In this document: positions 25,341 to 33,067 of the stretch, one piece after another | Position numbering within the stretch: the first letter of the stretch is position 1 | Layout: the number at the start of each line of letters is the position of its first letter | Source: NCED01 sp035493955 | GTDB taxonomy: Bacteria > Pseudomonadota > Alphaproteobacteria > Caulobacterales > Caulobacteraceae | Length of the DNA: 60,837 nt | Assembly (NCBI GenBank): GCA_035493955.1 | Contig: DATJHI010000020.1 | Span: forward strand, 1-60,837 | Direction of reading: 5' to 3' | Translations under genes and position numbers: made by a program | Notes under the pieces: model-generated | What the model was told of the DNA's origin: nothing | What the model saw: the letters and a program-made list of their open reading frames with translations, nothing else | The model's database searches: none

Positions 25341-26252
25341 TCAGAACGAGCCCCCTCGCCCCCTCGCCGCCGCCTCGATCGCCAAGGCCAGGTCCAGGGC
25401 CGCCGCCCCTTCCGCGCCGGTGACCGCCGGCCGCGCCGCCTCGCCCCGCACCGCCGCCAGGAAGGCCGCGACGCTGGCCCCCAGGGGATCGCGCCCCTGA
25501 GCCGTGGCGGCGAAGTCCGCGTTCAGCCCGAACCTCGCCCCGTCGGCGAACGACGGGGCCAGGAAGTCGATCTCGACCGCACCGGAGGGATAGACCAGCC
25601 GCATGGTCCGCTCCCGCCACTCGGCGACGCGGGAGGCCTCGAACCGGCCGGTGCAGCCGCCGCCGAAATCCACCTCGGCCGCGAGGTCGTCAAAGCCGCC
25701 CTTCGCCTCGACGTCCGTCCACCCGCCGGCCAGGGCCAGCCCCAGGTCCAGGTCGTGGATCATCAGGTCGAGCACGCAGGAGACGTCGCGGTTGCGGTCC
25801 GACGGCGTCCCCCGCCGCACCGCCTCGATCCGAAGCGGGCGCTCGGGGGCGGACATCAGCCCCATGGCCTGGAACACCACCCGCTCCTGGTGGCCGCAGG
25901 CCAACACCAGGCCCCACTCGGCCGCCGCCGTCACCAGGGCGTCCGCATCGTCGCGCCCGACCGCCAGCGGCTTCTCCACATAGCAATGACGGCCGGCCGC
26001 CAGGGCGAAGCGGGCGAGGGGCGCGTGGCTGTCGGCCGGCGTCGCCACGGTCGCCACGTCCACCGCCTCCAGGAAGGCGTCCAGGTCGTCGAAGGCCTTC
26101 GCTCCCAGTTCGGCCGCCAGGGCCTGGGCCCTGGGGAGGTGGTGGTCGTAGACCGCCACCAGGTCGACGTCCGGCAGGCTCGCATACTTGCGGGCGTGAT
26201 AGCCGCCGAACACCCCTGCCCCCGCCACGCCCGCCTTCAACAACAAGGCCAT
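25341..26252 (-). CDS. Gfo/Idh/MocA-family oxidoreductase
   Basis: This 303-residue NAD(P)-dependent dehydrogenase has an N-terminal Rossmann fold (AGVAGAGVFGGYHARKY) and the family hallmark EKP in CYVEKPLAVG. Relatives oxidise or epimerise sugars or inositols, often on nucleotide sugars; the substrate here is unknown. The ATG at 26252 abuts GGGAG, which is too close for a normal site, so the TTG codons 6-9 nt further in may be the true start. The longer upstream frame is unsupported. It stands alone, divergent from the DUF429 gene. Confidence 0.85.
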   Translation of the reverse strand: MALLLKAGVAGAGVFGGYHARKYASLPDVDLVAVYDHHLPRAQALAAELGAKAFDDLDAFLEAVDVATVATPADSHAPLARFALAAGRHCYVEKPLAVGRDDADALVTAAAEWGLVLACGHQERVVFQAMGLMSAPERPLRIEAVRRGTPSDRNRDVSCVLDLMIHDLDLGLALAGGWTDVEAKGGFDDLAAEVDFGGGCTGRFEASRVAEWRERTMRLVYPSGAVEIDFLAPSFADGARFGLNADFAATAQGRDPLGASVAAFLAAVRGEAARPAVTGAEGAAALDLALAIEAAARGRGGSF

Positions 26253-26408
26253 CTCCCGGAAAGTCCAAAGCCGCCGGATGTGTGTCCGCGAAGCGTCGCC
26301 GGGGCAAGGGCGGGCCTCGCATCTTTGCTCGCGCACAAGCTGGTTTTGTCTCGGCTTGGCCGGCGCCGCGCGCTACAAGCGCTCGCTTCCAGGCCAACGA
26401 GGTCCCGC

Positions 26409-27323
26409 GTGTCCCGTCTGTTCAACGCCTATGTGATGATCGACTGGAGCGCCGCGGCTGCGCCCAAGCTCGGCAAGGATTCGGTCTGGATCGGGGTGAT
26501 GAAGCGCGACATCCGCTTCCGCCTGACCTTCGAGGCCTTCAACCCGCCGACCCGCCACGCCGCCGAGGTCCAGCTGCGCGAGATCCTGGCCGACCTGCGC
26601 CGCCGGGGCGACAAGGCCCTGCTGGGCTTCGATTTCTCGCTGGGCTTCCCGGCCGGCACCGCCGAGGCCCTGAAGCTGAAGGAGCCGGACTGGCGCGGGA
26701 TGTGGAGCTTCCTCGGCGCCAACATCGTCGACAAGGCCGACAATACCAACAACCGCTTCGCCGTCGCCGCCAAGATCAACCGGCTGATGACCGACGAGGC
26801 CCGGCCGTTCTGGGGAACCCCGCCCAAGGACGCGCAACGTTGGCTGCAGCCGACCAGGCCGGCCGCGTCCGCCCTCGACGCCGCCCTGCCGGCCCAGCTC
26901 CGCCGCGCCGAGTTGGCGACGCAAGGCTTGGGCAAGGCCGGGGCCAAGAGCATGTGGCAGCTCACCGGCGCGGGCGCCGTCGGCGGCCAGGCCCTGGTCG
27001 GCATCCCCGCGGTGAAGAGGCTGAAGGAGGAACTCGGGGACAAGGCGCTGGTCTGGCCGTTCGAGACCGGCTGGCGGGCGCTGACCCCGGACGACCTGCA
27101 GGGCCGCGAACTGGTCGCCGCCGAGGTCTATCCCGCCCTGGTCGCGGCCAGGCCGGAGCCGGGGGAAATTCCCGACCGCGCCCAGGTCCGGGCCCTGGCC
27201 GAGCACTTCGCCAAGCTGGACGAGGCCGGCAAGCTGGCCGGCGCCTTCGCTCCGCCCAAGGACGCCAAGCCGGACCTGGTGGAGACGGCCGAGCGGGAGG
27301 AAGGCTGGATCCTTGGCGCGTAA
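26409..27323 (+). CDS. DUF429-like protein (RNase H-fold type)
   Basis: This 304-residue soluble protein resembles the DUF429 group, with an opening AYVMIDWSAAAAPKLGKDSVWIG strand pair and an internal GFDFSLGFP, where the two aspartates would match an RNase H-like metal site. No activity is established for the family. The start is GTG at 26409 with GAGGT just upstream; the long open frame before it is antisense to the Gfo/Idh/MocA gene. It overlaps the following HIT gene by 11 nt, implying translational coupling and a shared process. Confidence 0.6.
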   Translation: MSRLFNAYVMIDWSAAAAPKLGKDSVWIGVMKRDIRFRLTFEAFNPPTRHAAEVQLREILADLRRRGDKALLGFDFSLGFPAGTAEALKLKEPDWRGMWSFLGANIVDKADNTNNRFAVAAKINRLMTDEARPFWGTPPKDAQRWLQPTRPAASALDAALPAQLRRAELATQGLGKAGAKSMWQLTGAGAVGGQALVGIPAVKRLKEELGDKALVWPFETGWRALTPDDLQGRELVAAEVYPALVAARPEPGEIPDRAQVRALAEHFAKLDEAGKLAGAFAPPKDAKPDLVETAEREEGWILGA

Positions 27324-27744
27324 GCCGGGCCCCTGCCCCTTCTGCGCCCTGGCCTCGGGCGAAACCCCAACGGAGGTGGTCTACGAGGACGCCGCCACCC
27401 TCGCCTTTCTCGACCACGCCCCGCTGGCGATCGGCCACTGCCTTTTGATCCCCCGCGCCCACGTCGCCACCCTGTTCGAGGCCGACGCGGCGACGGTGAC
27501 GGCCCTGGCCCTGGCTGCCAGGACCGTGGCCGTGGCGCTCAAGGCCGCCTTCGCCGCCGACGGGGTGTTCGTGGCCCAGAACAATGTGGTCAGCCAAAGC
27601 GTGCCCCACCTGCACGTCCACATCGTCCCGCGTTTCTTCGGAGACAAGCTGTTCTCCGGCGGGTCGATGGTGTGGCGGCGGGTGCGCTACGCCAGCGACG
27701 CCCACCGGGCCGAAACCGCGCAGAGGATAAGGGCCGCGCTCTGA
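27313..27744 (+). CDS. HIT-family nucleotide hydrolase/transferase
   Basis: This 143-residue histidine-triad protein has the catalytic HLHVH at residues 99-103 (VPHLHVHIVP) and an N-terminal CPFC pair that could hold zinc with downstream histidines. HIT enzymes cleave nucleoside phosphoramidates, AMP-lysine or dinucleoside polyphosphates. The start is TTG at 27313, with GGAGGAAGG upstream, inside the DUF429 gene. The overlap suggests the two products act together. No terminator is visible after it before the metE promoter. Confidence 0.9.
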   Translation: MARKPGPCPFCALASGETPTEVVYEDAATLAFLDHAPLAIGHCLLIPRAHVATLFEADAATVTALALAARTVAVALKAAFAADGVFVAQNNVVSQSVPHLHVHIVPRFFGDKLFSGGSMVWRRVRYASDAHRAETAQRIRAAL

Positions 27745-27860
27745 TTCGCGCGCCCGGCGCACGGCCGCCAAGATCAGCGGGAAACAACAAGCCGAACTAT
27801 ACGTGCCGTAGGCTTCCCCGACCAAGTTGATATGAAGATGTCCTTATCCGTATCCGTCGG

Positions 27861-27889
27861 TTGACAAGGGGCGGCTCGTGGGCTTTGTT
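27861..27889 (+). promoter_or_regulatory. Probable promoter of the riboswitch-metE transcript
   Basis: A consensus -35 TTGACA (27861-27866) is separated by 17 bp from a weak -10 TTTGTT (27884-27889), just upstream of the cobalamin aptamer. Confidence 0.6.
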
Positions 27890-27896
27890 CCCGCCC

Positions 27897-28103
27897 ATCG
27901 TGGTACCCTCGGGGGTTCGCTCCCTGGGGCTAAGATGGAAGCCGGTGCTGGCCCTCGGGCCTATTCCGGAGCTGCCCCCGCAACTGTGAGCGGCGAGCCG
28001 CTGTCCGATACGTGTCACTGGGACGCCGAACTTCAACGGTGGCGTCTCGGGAAGGCCAGGACAGAGGCGTTGACCCGTGAGCCAGGAGACCTGCCCCGAT
28101 AGA
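27897..28103 (+). ncRNA. Cobalamin (B12) riboswitch in the metE leader
   Basis: The AdoCbl-type aptamer core is recognisable: GAAGCCGGTG at about 27938-27947, GCCCCCGCAACTGTGAGCGG (27973-27992), and the B12 box AGCCAGGAGACCTGCC (28080-28095). The flanks ATCG and CGAT could close P1. It sits about 110 nt upstream of metE. Ligand binding should shut off the B12-independent enzyme when cobalamin is available. The spacer has no U-run after a stem, so control at translation initiation is more likely than termination. Confidence 0.92.
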
Positions 28104-28214
28104 TAACGTCCTCCGGCGGGGTGTCCGGTCAGGCCGCAAGTCAGGCGTGACCAGCCCGCTGGCGCGCGCCTGCTCGCGTCTGATCGCCTCGCCACAACAG
28201 ATTGGCTTGGCATC

Positions 28215-30542
28215 ATGACCGTCACCGTCGCTTCCCTTGGTTTCCCCCGCATCGGCCCGCGCCGGGAGTTGAAGACCGCGCTTGAGCGGTTCTGGTCCGG
28301 CAGGAGCGACGCGGAGGCCCTGCTGGCCGTCGCCGCGGAATTGCGCGCCCGAACCTGGGCCCGCCAGCGGAACCTCGGCGTCGATCACATCCCCAGCAAC
28401 GACTTCTCGCTCTACGACCACGTGCTCGACACCAGCGCGATGGTGGGCGCCGTGCCCGGCGTCTACGGCTGGACCGGCGGGCCGGTGACGCTCGACACCT
28501 ATTTCGCCATGGCGCGCGGCGCCCAGGGCGAGGCCGAGCACGCCGACTGCGGCCATGGCCGCCACCACCCCGGCGTCGACGTTCCGGCGGCGGAGATGAC
28601 CAAGTGGTTCGACACCAACTACCACTACCTCGTGCCGGAGGTGTCGCCCGGCCAGACCTTCGCCCTGTCCTCGACCAAGGCGCTGGACGAGTTCGAGGAG
28701 GCCAAGGCCCAGGGCGTCCACACCCGGCCCGTGCTGCTGGGGCCGGTCACCTTCCTGAAGCTCGCCAAGAGCAAGGACGAGAGCTTCGATCCCCTGACCC
28801 TGCTGGACGACCTGGTTCCGGTCTATGCCGAGATGCTGAACCGGCTGGAGGGGGCGGGCGCGACCTGGGTCCAGATCGACGAACCGTCCCTGGCGCTCGA
28901 CCTGGACGACGCGGACCGCGCCGCCGTCTCGCGAGCCTACGGGCTGCTGTCGCGGGCGGCTCCGGGGATCAGGCTGATGCTCGCCACCTATTTCGGCGGG
29001 CTGGGCGACAACCTGGAGACGGCGCTCGCCCTGCCGGTGGCCGGACTGCACCTGGACGTGGTCCGCGCGCCCGATCAGCTCGAAGACGTCCTGGCCCGCG
29101 CCCCGGCGGCGATGGTCCTGTCCCTGGGCGTGATCGACGGCCGCAACGTCTGGCGCGCCGACCTGGAGAAGATCCTCAACCGTCTGGGCCCCCTGCTGAA
29201 GGACGAGCGGGAGATCGTCCTGGCGCCCTCCTGCTCCTTGCTTCACACGCCGATCGATCTCGATCTGGAGACGGGTCTGGACCCCGACGTACGGAGCTGG
29301 CTCGCCTTCGCCGTCCAGAAGATCGAGGAACTGGTCATTCTGGCGGGGGCCTTGAACAAGGGCTGGGCCAGCGTCGCCGGGGCGCTCGCCGCCAGCGCGG
29401 CGGCGGCCCGGGCCCGGCGCACGTCGGCGAAGATCCACGACGAAGCCGTCACGGCGCGGCTGGCGCGGGTCGACGCCGCGATGACCCGGCGCGCGTCCGG
29501 CTTCGCCGCCCGGCGCAAGGTCCAGATCGAGCGCCTGAACCTGCCGGCGTTCCCGACCACGACCATCGGTTCGTTCCCGCAGACCGAGGCGGTGCGCAAA
29601 GCCCGCTCGGCCCACGGCAAGGGCGAGCTCAGCGACGCGGGCTACGAGGCCTTCCTGCGCGAGGAGACCGCCCGCACCGTGGCCTGGCAGGAGGAGATCG
29701 GCCTCGACGTGCTGGTCCACGGCGAGTTCGAGCGGAACGACATGGTCCAGTATTTCGGCGAGCAACTGGCCGGCTTCGCCTTCACCCGGCACGGCTGGGT
29801 CCAGTCCTACGGCTCGCGCTGCGTGCGGCCGCCGATCCTCTACGGCGACGTCTCGCGGCCCAAGCCGATGACGGTCGAGTGGTGGCGCTACGCCCAGAGC
29901 CTGACCGACCGGCCGATGAAGGGGATGCTGACCGGACCGGTGACCATTCTCAACTGGTCGTTCGTGCGCGACGACGTCCCGCGCGAACTGGCCTGCCGCC
30001 AGATCGCGCTGGCGATCCGCGACGAGGTCGTCGACCTGGAGGCGGCCGGCGCGGGCATCGTCCAGATCGACGAGGCGGCGCTGCGGGAGGGGCTGCCCCT
30101 GCGCCGCAGCGACTGGGACAACTACCTGCGGTGGGCGGTGGAGTGCTTCCGCCTGACCGCCTCGGGCGTCGCGGACCACACCCAGATCCACACCCACATG
30201 TGCTACTCGGAGTTCAACGACATCATCGCCGCCATCGGCGACATGGACGCCGACGTCATCTCCATCGAGACCGCGCGCTCCAAGATGGAGCTGTTGGACG
30301 CCTTCGCCGGCTACGCCTACCCGGCCGAGATCGGTCCCGGCGTCTACGACATCCACTCGCCGCGGGTGCCGGCCGTCCATGAGATGGCCGAGCTGCTGAA
30401 CGCCGCCCGCAGCCGCCTGGCGGCCGACCAGCTGTGGGTCAATCCCGATTGCGGGCTGAAGACCCGCAAATGGCCCGAGACCCGCGCCGCGCTGATCAAC
30501 ATGGTCGAAGCGGCCAGGCAGGCCCGCGCCGTCGACGCGTGA
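28215..30542 (+). CDS. metE: Cobalamin-independent methionine synthase
   Basis: It transfers a methyl group from 5-methyl-THF-polyglutamate to homocysteine without B12. The 775-residue two-barrel protein has the N-terminal FPRIGPRRELKTALE and the C-terminal zinc ligands His661 and Cys663 (HMC), Glu685 and Cys746 (NPDCGLKTRKW). Full length and all expected residues are present. The cobalamin riboswitch upstream indicates repression when B12 is available, which implies that a B12-dependent MetH exists elsewhere or that B12 is taken up. It is convergent with msrB. Confidence 0.97.
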   Translation: MTVTVASLGFPRIGPRRELKTALERFWSGRSDAEALLAVAAELRARTWARQRNLGVDHIPSNDFSLYDHVLDTSAMVGAVPGVYGWTGGPVTLDTYFAMARGAQGEAEHADCGHGRHHPGVDVPAAEMTKWFDTNYHYLVPEVSPGQTFALSSTKALDEFEEAKAQGVHTRPVLLGPVTFLKLAKSKDESFDPLTLLDDLVPVYAEMLNRLEGAGATWVQIDEPSLALDLDDADRAAVSRAYGLLSRAAPGIRLMLATYFGGLGDNLETALALPVAGLHLDVVRAPDQLEDVLARAPAAMVLSLGVIDGRNVWRADLEKILNRLGPLLKDEREIVLAPSCSLLHTPIDLDLETGLDPDVRSWLAFAVQKIEELVILAGALNKGWASVAGALAASAAAARARRTSAKIHDEAVTARLARVDAAMTRRASGFAARRKVQIERLNLPAFPTTTIGSFPQTEAVRKARSAHGKGELSDAGYEAFLREETARTVAWQEEIGLDVLVHGEFERNDMVQYFGEQLAGFAFTRHGWVQSYGSRCVRPPILYGDVSRPKPMTVEWWRYAQSLTDRPMKGMLTGPVTILNWSFVRDDVPRELACRQIALAIRDEVVDLEAAGAGIVQIDEAALREGLPLRRSDWDNYLRWAVECFRLTASGVADHTQIHTHMCYSEFNDIIAAIGDMDADVISIETARSKMELLDAFAGYAYPAEIGPGVYDIHSPRVPAVHEMAELLNAARSRLAADQLWVNPDCGLKTRKWPETRAALINMVEAARQARAVDA

Positions 30543-30587
30543 CCGAAGACGCGCCCCGCCTCTCCCCACGGCCGGGAGGGGCGAGGT

Positions 30588-31076
30588 TCAATCCCCCGTG
30601 GCCGCTTCCAGGTCCGCCTCGCCCCGCTTCATAGGGTCGGGGAAGGGCTGGTGCCGGGGGATGAAGCTCAGCGAAACCGAATTGATGCAGAAGCGCAGGC
30701 CCGTGGGCGGCGGGCCGTCCGGGAACACGTGGCCCTGGTGGCTGTCGCAGCGGGCGCAGCGGATCTCCGTGCGCACCATGCCGTGGGCGGTGTCCCGGAT
30801 GAACTTCAGGTGCGTCTGGTCGTAGGGGGCGGTGAAGCTGGGCCACCCCGTGCCGCTCTCGAACTTCTCGTCGGCGCGGAACAGGGGCAGGCCGCACAGA
30901 CGGCAGCAATAGACTCCGGCGCTCTTCTGCTTCAGCAGCACCCCGCAGAAGGGCGCCTCGGTGCCGTGGTGGAGCAGGACGTCCCGCTCCTCCAGGGTCA
31001 GTCCCGCCTCGAGCGCCGCACGGGAGGCCGCATCGGGCGGGGTCAGGTCGAAGCCGGAGGGGGATGGCTCGGTCAT
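30588..31076 (-). CDS. msrB: Peptide-methionine (R)-S-oxide reductase
   Basis: It repairs methionine-R-sulfoxide in proteins. The 162-residue product has two zinc CXXC pairs (Cys58/61 and Cys107/110), the GTGWPSF block and the catalytic Cys130 in RFCINSVSLSF. No signal peptide is seen, so it should be cytoplasmic. It begins 27 bp after the DegT-family aminotransferase gene on the same strand and is probably co-transcribed. Confidence 0.96.
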   Translation of the reverse strand: MTEPSPSGFDLTPPDAASRAALEAGLTLEERDVLLHHGTEAPFCGVLLKQKSAGVYCCRLCGLPLFRADEKFESGTGWPSFTAPYDQTHLKFIRDTAHGMVRTEIRCARCDSHQGHVFPDGPPPTGLRFCINSVSLSFIPRHQPFPDPMKRGEADLEAATGD

Positions 31077-31103
31077 GGCGTCGGGCTCCAGTGGACGGGC
31101 GGC

Positions 31104-32225
31104 TTATCCCACGAACGCACGCACCGCCGCCACGATCCGGTCCTGGGTGGGCTCGTCCAGGTCCGAGTGCATCGGCAGGCTGATCACCCGGCCCGCCGCC
31201 GCCATGGTCGCAGGCAGGCCGCCGCCGCCGACGGGATAGTCCCGATAGGCGGTCTGCATGTGCAGGGGTCGGGGATAGTACATGGCCGTCGGGATCCCCC
31301 GCTCCCGCAGGTGGGCGGCCAGGCCGTCCCGGTCGTCCGTCTCCACAGTATATTGGGCCCAGGTCGAGACCCCGCCGATGATCACCTGGGGCGTCGACAC
31401 CGCGCCCTTCAGGCCGTCGCGATAGCGGGCGGCGATGCGGTTGCGGGCCTCGATCTCGTCGGCGAACACCGCCAACTTCTCGATCAGGATGGCGGCCTGG
31501 ATCGTGTCCAGCCGGCTGTTCATGCCGATGCGGACGTTGTCGTACTTGTCGGCGCCGGCCCCGTGGTTGCGCAGGGAGACCAGCACCGCGTGCAGGTCGG
31601 CGTCATTGGTCAGCACCGCCCCGCCGTCGCCGTAGCAGCCGAGGGGCTTGGCCGGAAAGAAGCTGGTGGTGGTCGCGTCCGCCCAGTGCAGGGGCTGTTC
31701 GCCGTCCAGGGCGCAGCCGAATCCCTGGGCCGAATCGGCGATCAGCTTCAGCCCGTGGCGGCGGGCGACGGCGGCGATCCTCGGATAGTCGGCGGGCTGG
31801 CCGAACAGGTCTACGGAGATGATCGCCCGCGGGGTCAGCTCGCCCTTGGCCTTCACCTCCTGGATGGCCTGTTCCAGACGGTCCGGGTCGAGGTTGTAGG
31901 TGTCCCGCAGCACGTCGACGAACACCGGCTGGGCCCCCAACCAGGGGACCACCTCGGCGGTGGCGGCGAAGGTGAAGCTTGGGCAGAACACCGCGTCCCC
32001 CGGCCCGATCCCCCAGGCCATCAGCGGCAGGGCCAGGGCGTCGGTGCCGTTGGCGCAGGACAGGACGTGGGCGGCGCGGCCGAAATCGCCGAGCGCCCGT
32101 TCGAACTCGCCCACCTCCGGGCCCATGACGAAAGCGGTGTGGTCCAGCACCCGCATGACCGCGGCGTCGATGCGCTCCTTCAGGCGTGCGCGCTGGGCCT
32201 TGAGGTCGATGAAGGCGATGTTCAT
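31104..32225 (-). CDS. DegT/DnrJ/EryC1/StrS-family PLP-dependent aminotransferase
   Basis: This 373-residue enzyme transfers an amino group to a nucleotide-activated keto-sugar (the usual family role). The PLP lysine is Lys193 in SFFPAKPLGCYGDGGA, and Asp164 (IADSAQ) should contact the pyridine nitrogen. The start MNIAFIDLKAQ at 32225 fits the family; the further upstream frame is not needed. No other sugar-nucleotide genes are adjacent, so the product sugar is unknown. It is upstream of msrB on the same strand. Confidence 0.88.
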   Translation of the reverse strand: MNIAFIDLKAQRARLKERIDAAVMRVLDHTAFVMGPEVGEFERALGDFGRAAHVLSCANGTDALALPLMAWGIGPGDAVFCPSFTFAATAEVVPWLGAQPVFVDVLRDTYNLDPDRLEQAIQEVKAKGELTPRAIISVDLFGQPADYPRIAAVARRHGLKLIADSAQGFGCALDGEQPLHWADATTTSFFPAKPLGCYGDGGAVLTNDADLHAVLVSLRNHGAGADKYDNVRIGMNSRLDTIQAAILIEKLAVFADEIEARNRIAARYRDGLKGAVSTPQVIIGGVSTWAQYTVETDDRDGLAAHLRERGIPTAMYYPRPLHMQTAYRDYPVGGGGLPATMAAAGRVISLPMHSDLDEPTQDRIVAAVRAFVG

Positions 32226-32304
32226 GGCCGCGCCCTCTATAAGCCCGGCCGACTCGCGGCAAGACACGGACCGTTACGTCGTGTTGCGATTTAACGGCGC
32301 GCAC

Positions 32305-32335
32305 GAAAAAGCGCCCCCGGCGGACCGGGGGCGCT
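32305..32335 (-). terminator. Intrinsic terminator of the outer-membrane protein gene
   Basis: A perfect 10-bp stem GCGCCCCCGG/CCGGGGGCGC with loop CGGA (32311-32334) is followed on the minus strand by T5. It lies 27 bp past the stop. Confidence 0.88.
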
Positions 32336-32361
32336 CTCGAACCGGGAGGACCCGGACCGGT

Positions 32362-32907
32362 TTAGAACTTGCGGACGTAGGAGACGCCCCAGGCGTCGAA
32401 CGAGCCCGCGTTGTTCCGGAAGTCGTGACGGGTGTAGTCGGCGCGCAGGCCGTTCACGCCGTCGAACATGTACTGGCCGCCGACGCCGTAGTTCCAGCTA
32501 TCCTCGCTGCCGGCCGACGAAACCGTGCCCGACTTGACGCTGATGCGGGTGGTGCCGTAGCCGCCGCGGGCGAACAGTTCGAACTGCGGGGTGACCGGCA
32601 GGTAGGCCACGGCGTAGCCGGCGAAGGTGTGGTCCACCTTGACCTTCGCGCTGACGCCCGAGGCCGTCACGGTGTCGCTGCCGATGCCGAAGCCGGCTTC
32701 GCCTTCAAGGGCGAAGTTCGGGTGCAGGCGGACGCCCAGGCGGCCGGTGAGCACATTGGCGTTCGCGTCGGAGTCGCGATCGTTGACGTAGGTATAGCCC
32801 AGGTTCCCGTACACCTTCGGCGCGGAAAGGGTTTGGGCGGACGCAGACGAGGCCAACGCAAAAACAGCAGCCGCGGCAGCGAAAGAAGCAACAACAACGT
32901 TTTTCAT
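32362..32907 (-). CDS. Outer-membrane beta-barrel protein (OmpA/opacity-like)
   Basis: This 181-residue protein has a clear signal peptide (cleavage after SASA, about residue 24), alternating strands rich in aromatic and glycine residues, and a C-terminal Phe (SYVRKF) typical of BAM substrates. The length fits an eight-stranded OmpA-membrane-domain-like barrel. The function is structural or unknown. It stands alone, with its own promoter upstream and its own terminator. The start is MKNVVV at 32907; AGGGGA lies about 12 nt upstream, a little far. Confidence 0.82.
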   Translation of the reverse strand: MKNVVVASFAAAAAVFALASSASAQTLSAPKVYGNLGYTYVNDRDSDANANVLTGRLGVRLHPNFALEGEAGFGIGSDTVTASGVSAKVKVDHTFAGYAVAYLPVTPQFELFARGGYGTTRISVKSGTVSSAGSEDSWNYGVGGQYMFDGVNGLRADYTRHDFRNNAGSFDAWGVSYVRKF

Positions 32908-32952
32908 TATAGATAGATATCCCCTGATGCGCCCTTAAAGCGGCGCACCCCG

Positions 32953-32981
32953 TAGCTAGGGCATCGGTTCCGATATCTCAA
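32953..32981 (-). promoter_or_regulatory. Probable housekeeping promoter of the outer-membrane protein gene
   Basis: On the minus strand, TTGAGA (32976-32981) and TAGCTA (32953-32958) are separated by exactly 17 bp, about 45 bp upstream of the start codon. Confidence 0.55.
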
Positions 32982-33067
32982 CTGCCGCGAAACGAGGAAA
33001 TGCCACAGTGTGTCACTTCCGCAACTGTGGGCGCCCTATTAAGATTTGGTAAACCTTGAGGCGCCGG

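Noticed and set aside
27930..30569. An 879-codon open frame on the minus strand across metE and its riboswitch
   Set aside because: It covers the riboswitch and metE in antisense and has no conserved blocks. The metE frame on the plus strand has all its zinc ligands and full length.
30543..30587. Terminator between convergent metE and msrB
   Set aside because: An imperfect stem (CCTC-n-CCCC with GGGG-n-GAGG) is present, but it has a mismatch, a long loop and no T-run in either direction, so I did not list it.
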